Below are positions 23,601 through 35,600 of a stretch of DNA of 64,000 nt, piece after piece. A model generated the notes under the pieces. The model did no database searches and was not told the origin of the DNA. It was given only the letters and a program-made list of their open reading frames with translations. A program made the translations under genes and the position numbers. Source of the DNA: Shinisaurus crocodilurus (lineage: Eukaryota; Chordata; Lepidosauria; Squamata; Shinisauridae); the NCBI GenBank assembly GCA_021292165.1, contig CM037878.1:8920857-8984856 (forward strand). Reading direction: 5' to 3'. The stretch's first letter is position 1. The number at the start of each line of letters is the position of its first letter.

Positions 23601-26600
23601 AATGTATATAACACCTGGGGCTTTGCTTGGAGAGTGCCAGTGTGCAGCCCTGCAGTGCAGCCCTGCAGTGTGACAGCCAAATGAAAAGCTTTACAGGGAA
23701 AGTGTAAAGCGAGCACAGTTTCCAGCCAGATTATTTTTTAAATGCACCCTGGATGAAGCACTTTCTAGCTGGTGAGGAGTCAGCGGACTTTGCAGGTTAA
23801 TTAAACACAGTGACCTCTTCAATAGGTGCCCTTGAGCATTGTGTTTCATCATGTCCAACAACCTCCAAGGGCTTCAGCATGTTGGGAATGAATAACTCGC
23901 ATCTGTTTATGGAAGGCTACATTTAGAATTTTCTTGCCGCGCTGCTCTTTGTTCATCTGTTACCTGTTTACTTTGCTTGCATTTCTCCATTAGCACAGAG
24001 GTAGTTGCTCCTTTGCTTCTCCCAACAGGATGCATTGATAATTGCCTCTCAGTCACATCCTGGAATAATGCTCCTGTGCAAAGCTCACGCCTCTAAAATA
24101 GGGGGTAGTAAGAATTGCCTTCAGATTCAGGCTAAAGGTCCCTTTAGTCCAGAACTTGGCTCCAGCAGTGGCCAGCCAGACCAGAAAGACAAATTCTGAT
24201 AGAAATTTGCTACCTCAAGAAATGGTGATGGTCAGTAGCTTAGATGGCTTAAAAAAAGAAGAAATTTAGACATGTTTGTAGGATAGCTCTGTCAGCAGCT
24301 ATAAGGCACCACAGCAGAATGGAGCCTCCAGGTACAAAGGTAGTGTACCTCTGAGCACCAATGGTAGGAGCAGGCGATCACCTTTGTGCCCTGTTTGTGG
24401 TCTTCCTAGAGGCATCTGGTTGACCACTGTTGGAAAAGGAATTCTGGACTAGATGATGGACTCTTGGTCTAATGTAGGAGGGAAATCCTTACATTCTTGT
24501 GTATAATTATATGCAGTTGCCCCTGGCCAAGCCTTTCAATGTCTTTTAAAGGCGCTTCTAAATATTGATGCATGTTCTGTTGTGCATATGCAACTTTCCC
24601 CTTCTAGTAACTGCTGGGAGCATGACTCCCTCTATGGAAAACGTTCCTCACTGCTTATTATTTAAAAAGCATCGTTTAGTTTTGCCAGTCGTTTTAAAGA
24701 GACTGAAATACAAAAGATACCTGGGTGTCCTGATCTTTGCCACGATGCGGGAAGCCTGGAAAAACGACGTTGCTCAGCTGCATGAAACAAAATGCCTGGT
24801 AGGCATCTGATGACTGTGGTTGCACGGCTCATTTTGTTCTTGGGACAAAATCAAAACAAAATGCAATGGGAGGAAAAATTGACTGCCGTGTCCTTGGAAA
24901 ATTGCTTAATTTTTCTAGTCTGCTGAAGCTGATGAAATGAAAACAGCAATAGTGGGAGTGCAAAAACTGTTTTTTAGTTTCTCTTGGCATTTCTTCAATA
25001 GATTTGGAGTTTTAGGGCTCTTCTCCCTGTATGTAGCTTTTGCTCCTCCAACTCTACCGCCCTCAGCTGTCCCATCTCCCACTCTGCTTTTTATGCCTGA
25101 AACCCTGTCCCAGAACATCTGTGTCAGCCTTTCCCAACCTGGCATGCATTGGACTGCAGCTCCCAGAATTCCCAGCCAGCATGGCCAATGGCCATGCTGG
25201 CTTGGAATTATGGGAGTTGCAGTCCAAAACATCTGGAAAGCTGATCAATGTGATGCCCCCTCTCTCTTTTCCTTCACAATCCTCCTCAGAACCCATTGAT
25301 TCCACATGGCCTTTGGCTTGAAATAAAGGAAATTTACCTGATGGCACAGGTGCAGGCTTGCAATCAGTACCTCACATAGTTGGACAAATGCCAGTGCAGG
25401 GATGTTGAAGAGTCCTTGGTCTCGAGTCACGAGTGGAGTCACGAGTCTTTGGACCCGAGTCTCGAGTCCGAGTCCTTGGTCCAAAATGGTGACTCACGAG
25501 TCACAAGTCCTGAGTCACTCCCAAAACTGACTCCACGAGTCCCTATTAAAATCAATGGGGTTTCCCCCCAACAAAATAAGGCTACTTCAGATGTGTGGCT
25601 TAAATAAATTCTAGGCACAAGTGTGCCTTTTTATTTCAAAACTCTGCAACTGATTTTGGCAAGAACAGACCAGGCAGACAAACCCAAAAATAACCAGGCA
25701 GGCAGAGGAGGCAGGGAACCCCAAAGCAGGCAGGCAGAGGCCTTTGTCTTGGACAATTCAACTGTTGAACAGGTCAAGAAGAGACCAGGCAGGCAGAGGA
25801 GGCTGGGAACCCCAAACAGGCAGGCAGAGGCAGCCAAACCCAAAATGTCTGACCCTAACCCAAACCCCCCACAACAACACATCAATCAAAATAAATCTCA
25901 ACACATCGTTGGGGCTGTGCTCCTGGTAGCTGTCCATAGTGGCCGAGCAGCAGCGCACCTTGCTTCCATGCGCTCTTCACCGGTGATCGCGCTCCTTCTG
26001 GCACAGCCAGAAGACTCGTCAACAGCCCAGGGATGTTGACGACGAGTCCTTGGTCTCGAGTCCCGAGTCGAGTCTCGAGTCCCATTAAAAATATTGGGAC
26101 TCGAGTCCGAGTCGAGTCAGAGGGGGGACTCAGTCCGACTCACAAGTCAAGTCCTCGAGTCCGAGTCCCCATCCCTGTGCCAGTGTGTCCTGGGGCTGAC
26201 GCCAGTTGCCTACATGCATCTTTTTTTCTTTCTTTCTTTTAAATCAAGGACAGTGGCGCTCAGCCTGGTGCTGTGCAGAGGAGCACTGGGCAAGGCTGCA
26301 GCCTCCACCGTCTTCTTTTCCTCAGAATATCTCTGGGTTCTGAAGTAGTGAGGCCCAGAGGCTTTCTCGGAAAGTGAAGACACTGGTGGCTGCTGTAGCT
26401 GCTTGGTCCAGTACATCTCCATGCCAGGCTGAGTGTTGCTGCCTGTCCATGCTGCTGCCCACCGCCTGGCCTGATAAACTTACCTGGGATGGGGACAGGC
26501 GGTGTCAGGCCGTGGCAGGGATGGGCAGCCGAGTAGATAAGTGGCTGCAGCAGCAGCTACCGCCATCTTCATGACCCTGGGAGTATGGCGCTTGGGATCT

Positions 26601-29600
26601 TGGAATTGTGGTAGATCACAAACTGAATATGAGCCAGCAATGCGATGTGGCTGCAAAGAAGGCAAATGCAATTTTGGGCTGTATTAATAGAAGTATAGCT
26701 TCCAAATCGCGGGAAGTGATAATTCCCCTTTACTCGGCACTGGTTAGGCCTCATCTTGAGTACTGCGTCCAGTTCTGGGCACCTCACTTTAAGAAGGACA
26801 TAGACAAACTGGAGAGGGTTCAGAGGAGGGCAACAAGGATGATCAAGGGACTGGAAACAAGGCCCTATGAGGAGAGAGTGAAAGAACTGGGCATGTTTAG
26901 CCTTCAGAAGAGGAGACTGAGGGGAGATATGATCGCACTCTTCCAGTATTTGAAGGGATGTCACACAGAGGAGGGCAAAGATCTCTTCTCGTTCATCCCA
27001 GTTTGCAGGACACGGAATAATGGGCTCAAGTTACAGGAACCTAGATTCCACCTAAACATCAGGAAAAATTTCCTGACTATCAGAGCAATAAGACAATGGA
27101 ATCAACTACCTAGGGAGGTCGTTGGCTCTCCCACTCTGGAGGCATTCAAGGTGCAGCTGGACAGACATCTGTCAGAGATGCTTTGACCTAGATTCCTGCA
27201 TTGAGCAGGGGGTTGGACTCGATGGCCTTGTAGGCCCCTTCCAACTCTACTTTTCTATGATTCTATGATTCTATGATCTGTGGTGCTAGCACTGGAGTGG
27301 TGGTGGCGGTAGGCCTGGGGGCAATTTTTTTTTAGGGCCTGGGAAAATAAAAAGCTCTTTGGTGCCGAAAAGTCAGCAAAGCAAAGTAGGCACCAGGCAG
27401 AATTCTCTAGGTTGCCCCATGGTGAAGGATGGAACTATTAGGTGTCTATAAATGGGTTCATAAGGAGGGGCAAAGTCATGTTACTGCTCAGTGTTGGGAT
27501 GGTGATTCCTGGAAATACACATGGCTTCCAATCTACCTTTTAAAAATGGTGCTATATTGTATTGGAGAAGGTTGAATGTGTCACTCCATAAAGTGATGCC
27601 ATCTGGGAAATGGAAGCGCCGGTTCTGTTTTAATGCTCTGTGGTAAAAGTTGATTCCTGTGAAGTTTTTGTTTGAATGTTCCCAGTCCTGTTTATGAGTG
27701 CCATCTTAACCATTCTGAGCAACATTCACTGGGCTTTGAGACAGAATGTTCTAGCAAGGCCATTAAGTTGTCAAGTTCTGTTTTAGAGGCAGACACTCTC
27801 CGTCCGCTCTCCATGTTTTGCTTCAATATTAGGGTGATGATGCAGTCTAAAGGCAACAGAGTGCATTATCTCTCTCTCCTGGCTTGTGTTTACTGTGATG
27901 GTGGTGGTACTGCCTGACAGTTATACTGGGTGCTGCAAAATTGAGTAAGTCCCCCTCTCAAGTTCTTTCATCACCACATTGGATCACTGGCTAAAATGCA
28001 TGCCACCAGCAAAGCCCTTTCTTAAAAACTCATTTTTTTTCTAACTTGCATTGCAGAAAAATCAGGATAATAGTAGTTGGAGTGAAATAGAGAATACAGA
28101 ACTATGTAGTCCTCGTTACATCAGTGCAACTGGTAACTTTCCTTTCCTTTCCTTTCCTTCCACAGAAATGCTGCAGCAGCTTCATCAGCAGCTGGTGGAG
28201 TCCGAACGCAAAACCATGACCTACCTCAAGCGGTTCAACAAAATCCAGGCAGACTACCACAACCTCATTGGCGTCACTGCTGAGCTTGTGGATTCCCTTG
28301 AGGCCACAGTTAATGGCAAAATGGTACTGCAGAATTTGGGAGCATCCACATTTGGCAGTTGGGATACATTATATTTACATCTAGTCGCCCATTTTGCATA
28401 CTTGCTCATCTCCTGCATCATAGCCTGAGTGTTTGCCTATGAAAGCTCCTGACACAATAAATTAGTCTTTGGGGTGCCACCTGACTGTAGGTTTTGATTT
28501 AAACCTGTTCTTTAAAAAAGAAGTAACTTCTATATGGCAGCTATAAGTGCTTTGAGAATTGCAACTAGTGTATCTTAATACAAAAATGCAAATCATCCTC
28601 GTTTTTATTATTACAAAAGAAGCATCAATGTTGGCATTCGTCAGATCCTGAAAAAAAAAGGTACATGTAAGCTAGCCCCATTATTGTTCAGCAGAATATA
28701 TAATCAAGTGTATGTAAGATAGTATTGTGCGCAAGCTTCAGGTGCAGAATAACTTCCTGCTCTAAGGCCAGAGTGGGATTCCCAGTCAGTGTTTTCCTTA
28801 TAGCGCAAGTGCATGGGTGGAGAGACACTTTCAGAGGAGAATCAGTGGATGAGAGCAGGGCACATAAGCCTTGCAAGCAGCAGTCCTGCCCTGCAAATTC
28901 TCCCCTCCAATTGTTCCCACCTCCCCAAGTTTCAAAGCTGGAAGTTAGCACAGCCGTGGGGGAACCTTTGCAGAGAGCTCACTGATGTTGGAGTGGTGGT
29001 TAAGTACCCTCCCATCCAGCATTCCTCCTCTTCCAAGATCCCCCTGCATTCTGCATTGATGATATCTCTGCAAATACGGGTTTGGGAATGTGCTTCTCCT
29101 GAGCTAATGCCTAGGTCCATCCTAAGGGCCAAACTGCACAGGATGTAGTAGTCATTTTTTCCTTTAAAGCAGATGGGGCAGAATTTGATTAGAGAACTGG
29201 CAATGGGGGATGGTGGGGTTAAGCCTCCCTTGCATGTTGTATTCCTGATCTAAATGGTCTCCAAAGCTGATATTTTATATTAAGAATTTACTATCATGGC
29301 CTTTGGTTTTAGAGGGTGACATTAGAAAGCCCATCCAGAGCCTTCCTAATAATAAGGCCCCAGGTGGGGATATGATGCCTCCAGTAATTTACAAGCAGAA
29401 TAATAATTGTTGGGCCCAGTACTTGCAGTGTCTCATGGAGTGTGGCCTACGGTAAGTTGCACTGGAAACCGACTCTTTGTTGAACCATTTGTGTTTTTTC
29501 TACATGTTGCCAGGCTGGTGGCACTGTTTAGTTGAGTGTTGGTGTTTCTCTGAGTTCAGAGGAGTTTGGAAATTAAACGTGATCACATCGAACTACATTT

Positions 29601-32600
29601 TATTTTATGAGATTGGACTTTATAGAATGATAGAATCATAGCGCTAGAAAAGATCAGAAAACGAAGTTCAGTCTTTTTCACCCCCAGGCAAAGAAGCTTC
29701 ATAGAATCATAGAAAAGTAGAGTTGGAAGGGGCCTACAAGGCCATCGAGTCCAACCCCCTGCTCAATGCAGGAATCCAGGTCAAAGCATCCCTGACAGAT
29801 GACTGTCCAGCCGCACCTTGAATGCCTCCAGAGTGGGAGAGCTCACCACCTCCCTAGGTAGTAGGTTCCATTGTCTTATTGCTCTGACCGTCAGGAATTT
29901 TTTCCTGATATTTAGGTGGAATCTGGGTTCCTGTAATTTGAGCCCATTATTCTGTGTCCTGCAAACTGGGATGATGGAGAAGAGATTCTGGCCCTCCTCT
30001 GTGTGACAACCCTTCAAGTACTGGAAGAGTGCTATCATATCTCCCCTCAGTCTCCTCTTCTGAAGGCTAAACATGCCCAGTTCTTTCCGTCTCTCCTCAT
30101 AGGGCCTTGTTTCCAGTCCCTTTATCATCCTTGTTGCCCTCCTCTGAACCCTCTCCAGTTTGTCTACGTCCTTCTGAAAGTGTGGTGCCCAGAACTGGAC
30201 GCAGTACTCAAGATGAGGCCTAACCAGTGCCGAGTAAAGGGGAATTATCACTTCACGTGATTTGGAAGCAATACTTCTATTAATGCAGCCCAAAATAGCA
30301 TTTGCCTTCTTTGCAGGCACATCGCATTGGTGGCTCATATTCAGTTTGTGATCTACCACAATTCCAAGATCCTTCTCACTTGTGGTATTGTTGAGCCAAG
30401 TGTCCCCCATTCTGTAACTCTTCACGTACCAGCCCTCACAGATAAAACCATAGAATTGGGATCACAGTCAGCCTTTGACAGAGAGCACAAACTAGCAAAA
30501 ATACATGACACCAGAGCAGATAGCTCAAGCAAACATTTAAGCCAGTATGCTTGATGACAGGAACTGCCCCCCTGATCCAAACCTCTAGGGTTACAATGCC
30601 AATCAAATCAGGGAGAAAACTCCTTCATGGCCCCAGATATGATCACTTGTTGAATGTCTGAAAAGTGAGACTCATCCATTCAGTTGAGTCTCCTAAATAA
30701 AAAATGTATTGGAATCCAGCGTGATTATAGGTTGGATCCAGATTAAGTTAGTTGCACTTACATCCAATTGATATCAATGAGACTCGAGTTAAGTCATGAC
30801 TAATCTGCCCCATTGATTTCAGTGGAAATTGGAACTAAACAGTCTGAATCCAACCCAGTGTTGTTAAATCCTGTACGTTCAAACGGTACGTGGACTTATT
30901 GTGGATGGCTTTTTCTAGCCCACCTACATGTAAAAGGGGGACCAACCAATCAAATGTAGCTGAATGCAGCTGTGGCCAATTGCACAGTAAGCCACTGAGA
31001 ATATCTTCTGACTGTTGAACAAGGAGAAAATGTAGCTAACTATCATGAAGCAGACCCAGAAAAGTGCAGAATGAATGCAGAATGGCTACTCTGATGTTAT
31101 TTTACTGATGTGACTTGAGCATTCCCAGCCTTGCTGCATTGGGGGCTTTTTTGTCTGTTCCCATACAGATTTGGATTCTGTTGTTTTCGGTACCTCTTTG
31201 AAAGGTACTCCTTGTGCAAATAATTGGTTGAGTCAAAAGAAAAAGTTCTAATTTCCCACTGACTTGGTTTATTTCTCCGTCATAGATCACCCCAGAAGAT
31301 CTGCAGAGTGTCTGTGTTCGTTTGTTTAGTAACCAGATGAGGCAGAGTGTAGCACATAGCATAGACTTCACAAGACCTGGAACTGTAAGTATAATAATAT
31401 GGGCATGCCTTAGTTAAAAAGTAATACCGTTACCCTATGGCCATAGGATGGTGTGCATAAGATGAGCCTTACCAGTTATACTTCCCAAAGATACATATAT
31501 CTGTAATGGTGCTGTAATGTGCTAATGGCCTTGAACGAGGTCGTTTTTGCCAGTTCTCACAAAATCGAATGGCAGCTTTGCGTGTGAGGTCCCACAGCAC
31601 ATGCATGTAGCACTTTTACATGTAGCGCTCCAGCTTTTATCTTGTTTGCTTCCACAACAGCAATGTGAGGTAGGGTACTATTTATCCTTATTTTACAGAC
31701 AGAAAGCAGAGGTTTGCCAAGGCTGCCTATCGTGAGCTTATAGAATCACAGAATCATAGAGTTGGAAGGGGCCATTTAGACCATCAAGTCAAACGCCCTG
31801 CTCAGTGCAGGAATCCCCTTTACAGCATCCCTGACAGATGGCTGTCCAGTCTCTGCTTAGATACCTCCAATGACGAGAGAGCCCACCACCTCCCTAGGTA
31901 GTTGGTTCCATTGTCTGACTGCTCTGACCATTAGGAAGTTTTCCCTGATGTTCCACTGAAATCTGCCTTCATGTAACTTAAGCCCTTTATATCGTGTCCT
32001 ACAGTCTTGGATGATAGAGAACAGGTTGTGGCCCTCTTTTATATGACAACCCTTTAGGTATTTGAAAAGTACTATCAGTTTATGACTCACTTGAGCCAAG
32101 TCATCCGGATCCAGCTTGGCCTGTGTGGTGGAAATATAGACTGGTCTCTGTGTGTATTTTATGATTCTTGGCAAGTGCAGAAAACCCAGAGAATGTAATC
32201 ATGCGAAGAGAATTCAGCTTTTTCAGAATTTTTGTTTTCATTGTTAGAAAACTAACTAACATTGTTAATATATTGTTAGATAGAAGGATCTGTGTGTACA
32301 CATAGATGTATAAATTGCCTATCTCAGTGAGAGAGAGAGGACGTAAGAAGAGCCCTGCTGGATCAGACCAAAGGCCTCTCTACTCCAGGATTCTGTTCCC
32401 ACAGTGGCCAACCAGATGCCCAATCTGAAGCCCAGAAGCAGAATAGCACCCCCTCGGTTGTGTTCCCCCGCAACTACAGTTCAGAGGCATACTGCCTCTC
32501 ATACTGGAGGTAAAATATAGCTATCATGGCTAGTTCCCCATCTGAAAAATGGGAGTAACCGTGACCTTTTTCACAGGGTTTGGTATGAGGGTGAACAAAG

Positions 32601-35600
32601 TGAAACTTGTTTTAAGTGCTTTGTATGGGGACGATGTTACGGAAATGATCTCCCTATTAAAGGCAATTCCCAACAGTCTGTTTCTGTCTACCGTAACCTA
32701 GGAGAGGCTGTGTAGCCATTAGGATGGGGTTATGCAGATGAAGAGGCAGGGCTATGCAGATATGAACAGGCTTGATCCTGGGGTCACTGAGGCAGATAAC
32801 AGATATGGCCTCCAGCCCAGTGATGTTCCCACAGGTTCCCCTGCACTTTCCCCTACTTTCACGTACATGGGAGCCAGTGTGGCATAGTGGTGAGAGTGTT
32901 GGACTGGGACTTGGAAGATCCGGGTTCTAATCCCTTCTCGGCCATGAAACTCACTGGGTGACTTTGGGTCAGTCACTGACTCTCAGCCTACCCTACCTCA
33001 CAGGGTTGTTGTGAGGATAAAATGGAGAGGAGGAGGATTGTGTAAGCCGCCTTGGGTTCCTTGCAGGAAAAAAGGCGGGGTATAAATATAATAAATAAAT
33101 AAAAAAAACCAAGAATGTTATAGCTTCTGATGGTCTTCCAAATTCCTGAGTGTAAGGTGAAATGAAGTGACTTCCTTGATGAGATTGGTGGGGCACATCA
33201 GCTTAAAGGCGCGTCTCTTGTAATGTGTTCTTTATGTGTTGCTTTTGTGACTAAAGTCACAGGCAGTTGAAACTCAGGTTGCACTCATATTTATGTTTAA
33301 ACTTCTTAATCTTTTCCTGAAAGGAACATCATACATTCTTGAGTTGATTTGTTTTCTATGCATTCTGTTTACAGGAAATGCTTTAAATTCCAACTGTGTC
33401 GTAGCCATCCGTCTGGCAAACAGTAATTTTTTAAATTGTAATTTTCACAGGGACCTTTTCTTGTCTGTCAGCTGGTGAATAACATTGTGTTTTACTGAGT
33501 AGGTTAGTGGTAAACGTTTTGAATGTTTATGAGTGATTCTATGTACGTTTTAGTATATAGACAGGGTGCGTTAATCGCAGACTGCCCGATTGAGAAAGTG
33601 GTCATTATTGAACCAACTTCTGTTGAAGCTGAAGTATGCAGACTCCCGAGTTACCGGTACATAGATTTACTCATTAGGCAGAAGCACGGTTACATTGCTG
33701 ACAGTGTATTTTGCATCTCATTGTTTTCAGAATTCAGGAAGTAATAGAGCCAGTGCAGCGTCGTGGTGAGAGTGTTGGTCTGGGACTCGGGAGATCCAGG
33801 TTCTGGAACCCGCTCGGCCCAGAAGCTCACTGGGTGACTCTGGGCCAGACACTGACTCTCGGCGTAACCTACCTCACAACTACCTTGTTATGAGGTTAAG
33901 ATAGAGAAGAGGAGGATTCTGTAAGCCACCTTGGGTTCCTTGCAGGAAAAAGGTGGGATATACCGTATTTTTCGCGCCATAAGACGCATCGGACCATAAG
34001 ACGCACTTACCATATGGTACCAAAAAAAAAAAAAAAAATTTTTTTTTTAATCAGCTGTTCCATGGGGAATCAGCTGAGAGGCGCCCTGCCCAGGAGGCCT
34101 CCGCTCTTCCGGACCAGCAGAGGAAAGTAAAATAAAAATAAAATAATAATAATAAAATAATAATAATAATAATAATAATATTTTTTTAAAAATATATATC
34201 AGCTGTTCCGTGGGGAATCAGCTGAGAGGCGGGGGCTTCCCCCACCCTGCCCAGGAGTCCTCCGCTCTTCCGGACCAGAAGAGGAAAGTAAAAAAATAAA
34301 ATAATAATAATAATAATAATTTTATTTTTTTTTAAATCAGCTGTTCCACGGGGAATCAGCTGAGAGGCGGGGGCTTCCCCCGCCATGCCCAGGAGTCCTC
34401 CGCTCTTCCGGACCACCAGAGGAAAGTAAAAAAAAAAAAAAAAAAATAATAATAATAATAATTTTATTTTTTTTTAAATCAGCTGTTCCACGGGGAATCA
34501 GCTGAGAGGCAGGGGCTTCCCCCGCCCTGCCCAGGAGTCCTCCGCTCTTCTGGACCAGCAGAGGAAAGTTAAAAAATAAAAATAAAATAAAATAATAATA
34601 ATAATAATTTTATTTTTTTTTAAATCAGCTGTTCCACGGGGCATCAGCTGAGAGGCAGGGGCTTCCCCGCCCTGCCCAGGAGTCCTCCGCTCTTCGGACC
34701 CAGCAGAGGAAAGTAAAAAATAGCAAAATAAAATAAATATAATAATAATAATAATTTATTTTTTTTTAAATCAGCGTGTTCCACGTGGAATCAGCTGAGA
34801 GGCGGGGGCTTCCCCGTCCATGCCCAGGAGTCCTCTGCTTCTTCCGGACACACCGAAGGAAAGTAAAAAATAAAATATATAATAATAATAGATAATAATA
34901 TATAATAATTATTATTATTATTATTATTATTTTTAAATCAGCTGTTCCACGGGGAATCAGCTGAGAGGCAGGGGCTTCCCCCGCCCTGCCCAGGAGTCCT
35001 CCGCTCTTCCAGACCAGCAGAGGAAAGTTTAAAAAAAAAAAAAAAAAAAAAAATTAAAAATCAGCTGTTCGGTGGGAATCAGCTGTTCCGCGGGAATCAG
35101 CTGTTTGGCGGGGGCTTCCCCCGCCCTGCCCAGGAGTCCTCCGCTCTGGACCAGCAGAGGAAAGTTAAAAAAAAATTTTTTTTTTTTTTACTGTATTCAT
35201 TCCATAGGACGCACAGACATTTCCACCTAGTTTTGGGGGGGGGGGGGGGGGAGTGCGTCTTATGGAGCGAAAAATACGGTAAATATAATAAAATTTAAAA
35301 ATAATACAGTACAGTAGAATGCCTAGTCTACATATGCAGCAGAATGAGTTGGTAGAATGAACTGTACCACTTGAGGCTGCAGGTGAAGAATGCTGTTTTT
35401 AAACTCCCTGTAGATAGAAAACTAGCACAGCAGGGTGTGGGGCTGGGCTAGAAACTTGCTCCCTTGATATTCAAAAATCCACAGTCAGGCAATACCTTTA
35501 TTAGGACCTAACTGTGGATTTTGGAACTTTTCACCAACTCTGCTTACTTTGTTTTCTTCCTGATATACTAGGGGTTGTTTTACTTGCAGGAGGTTTCTGC

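Larger units (their letters stand above)
33747..35300 (+). mobile_element. Sauria SINE split by a TA-targeted element
   Basis: The head, body and tail are at 33747-33962. The last A/T-rich tail (AAATATAATAAAAT) resumes at 35282 after the element at 33963-35279. Confidence 0.88.

Noticed and set aside
24565..24810. 81-codon frame as an extra ARMC9 exon or an intronic gene
   Set aside because: No resemblance to ARMC9, no suitable acceptor/donor pair, and its right end overlaps an unclassified repeat.
26608..27186. 192-codon open frame as a host gene
   Set aside because: It is the C-terminal end of CR1 ORF2 with the CR1 tail attached; the same applies to the minus frames at 29781-30425 and 47714-48322.
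28133..28165. 33-nt intron GTAACT...CCACAG as the true intron 7
   Set aside because: Borders look right, but 33 nt leaves no room for a branch point and is below known vertebrate intron sizes. The 25-nt exon with an 84-bp intron fits the protein length better.
34051..35170. CRISPR-like array (regular repeats with spacers)
   Set aside because: Units are about 145 bp, spacers are A/TAA/T low-complexity, and the array lies within a eukaryotic transposon. It is a minisatellite.
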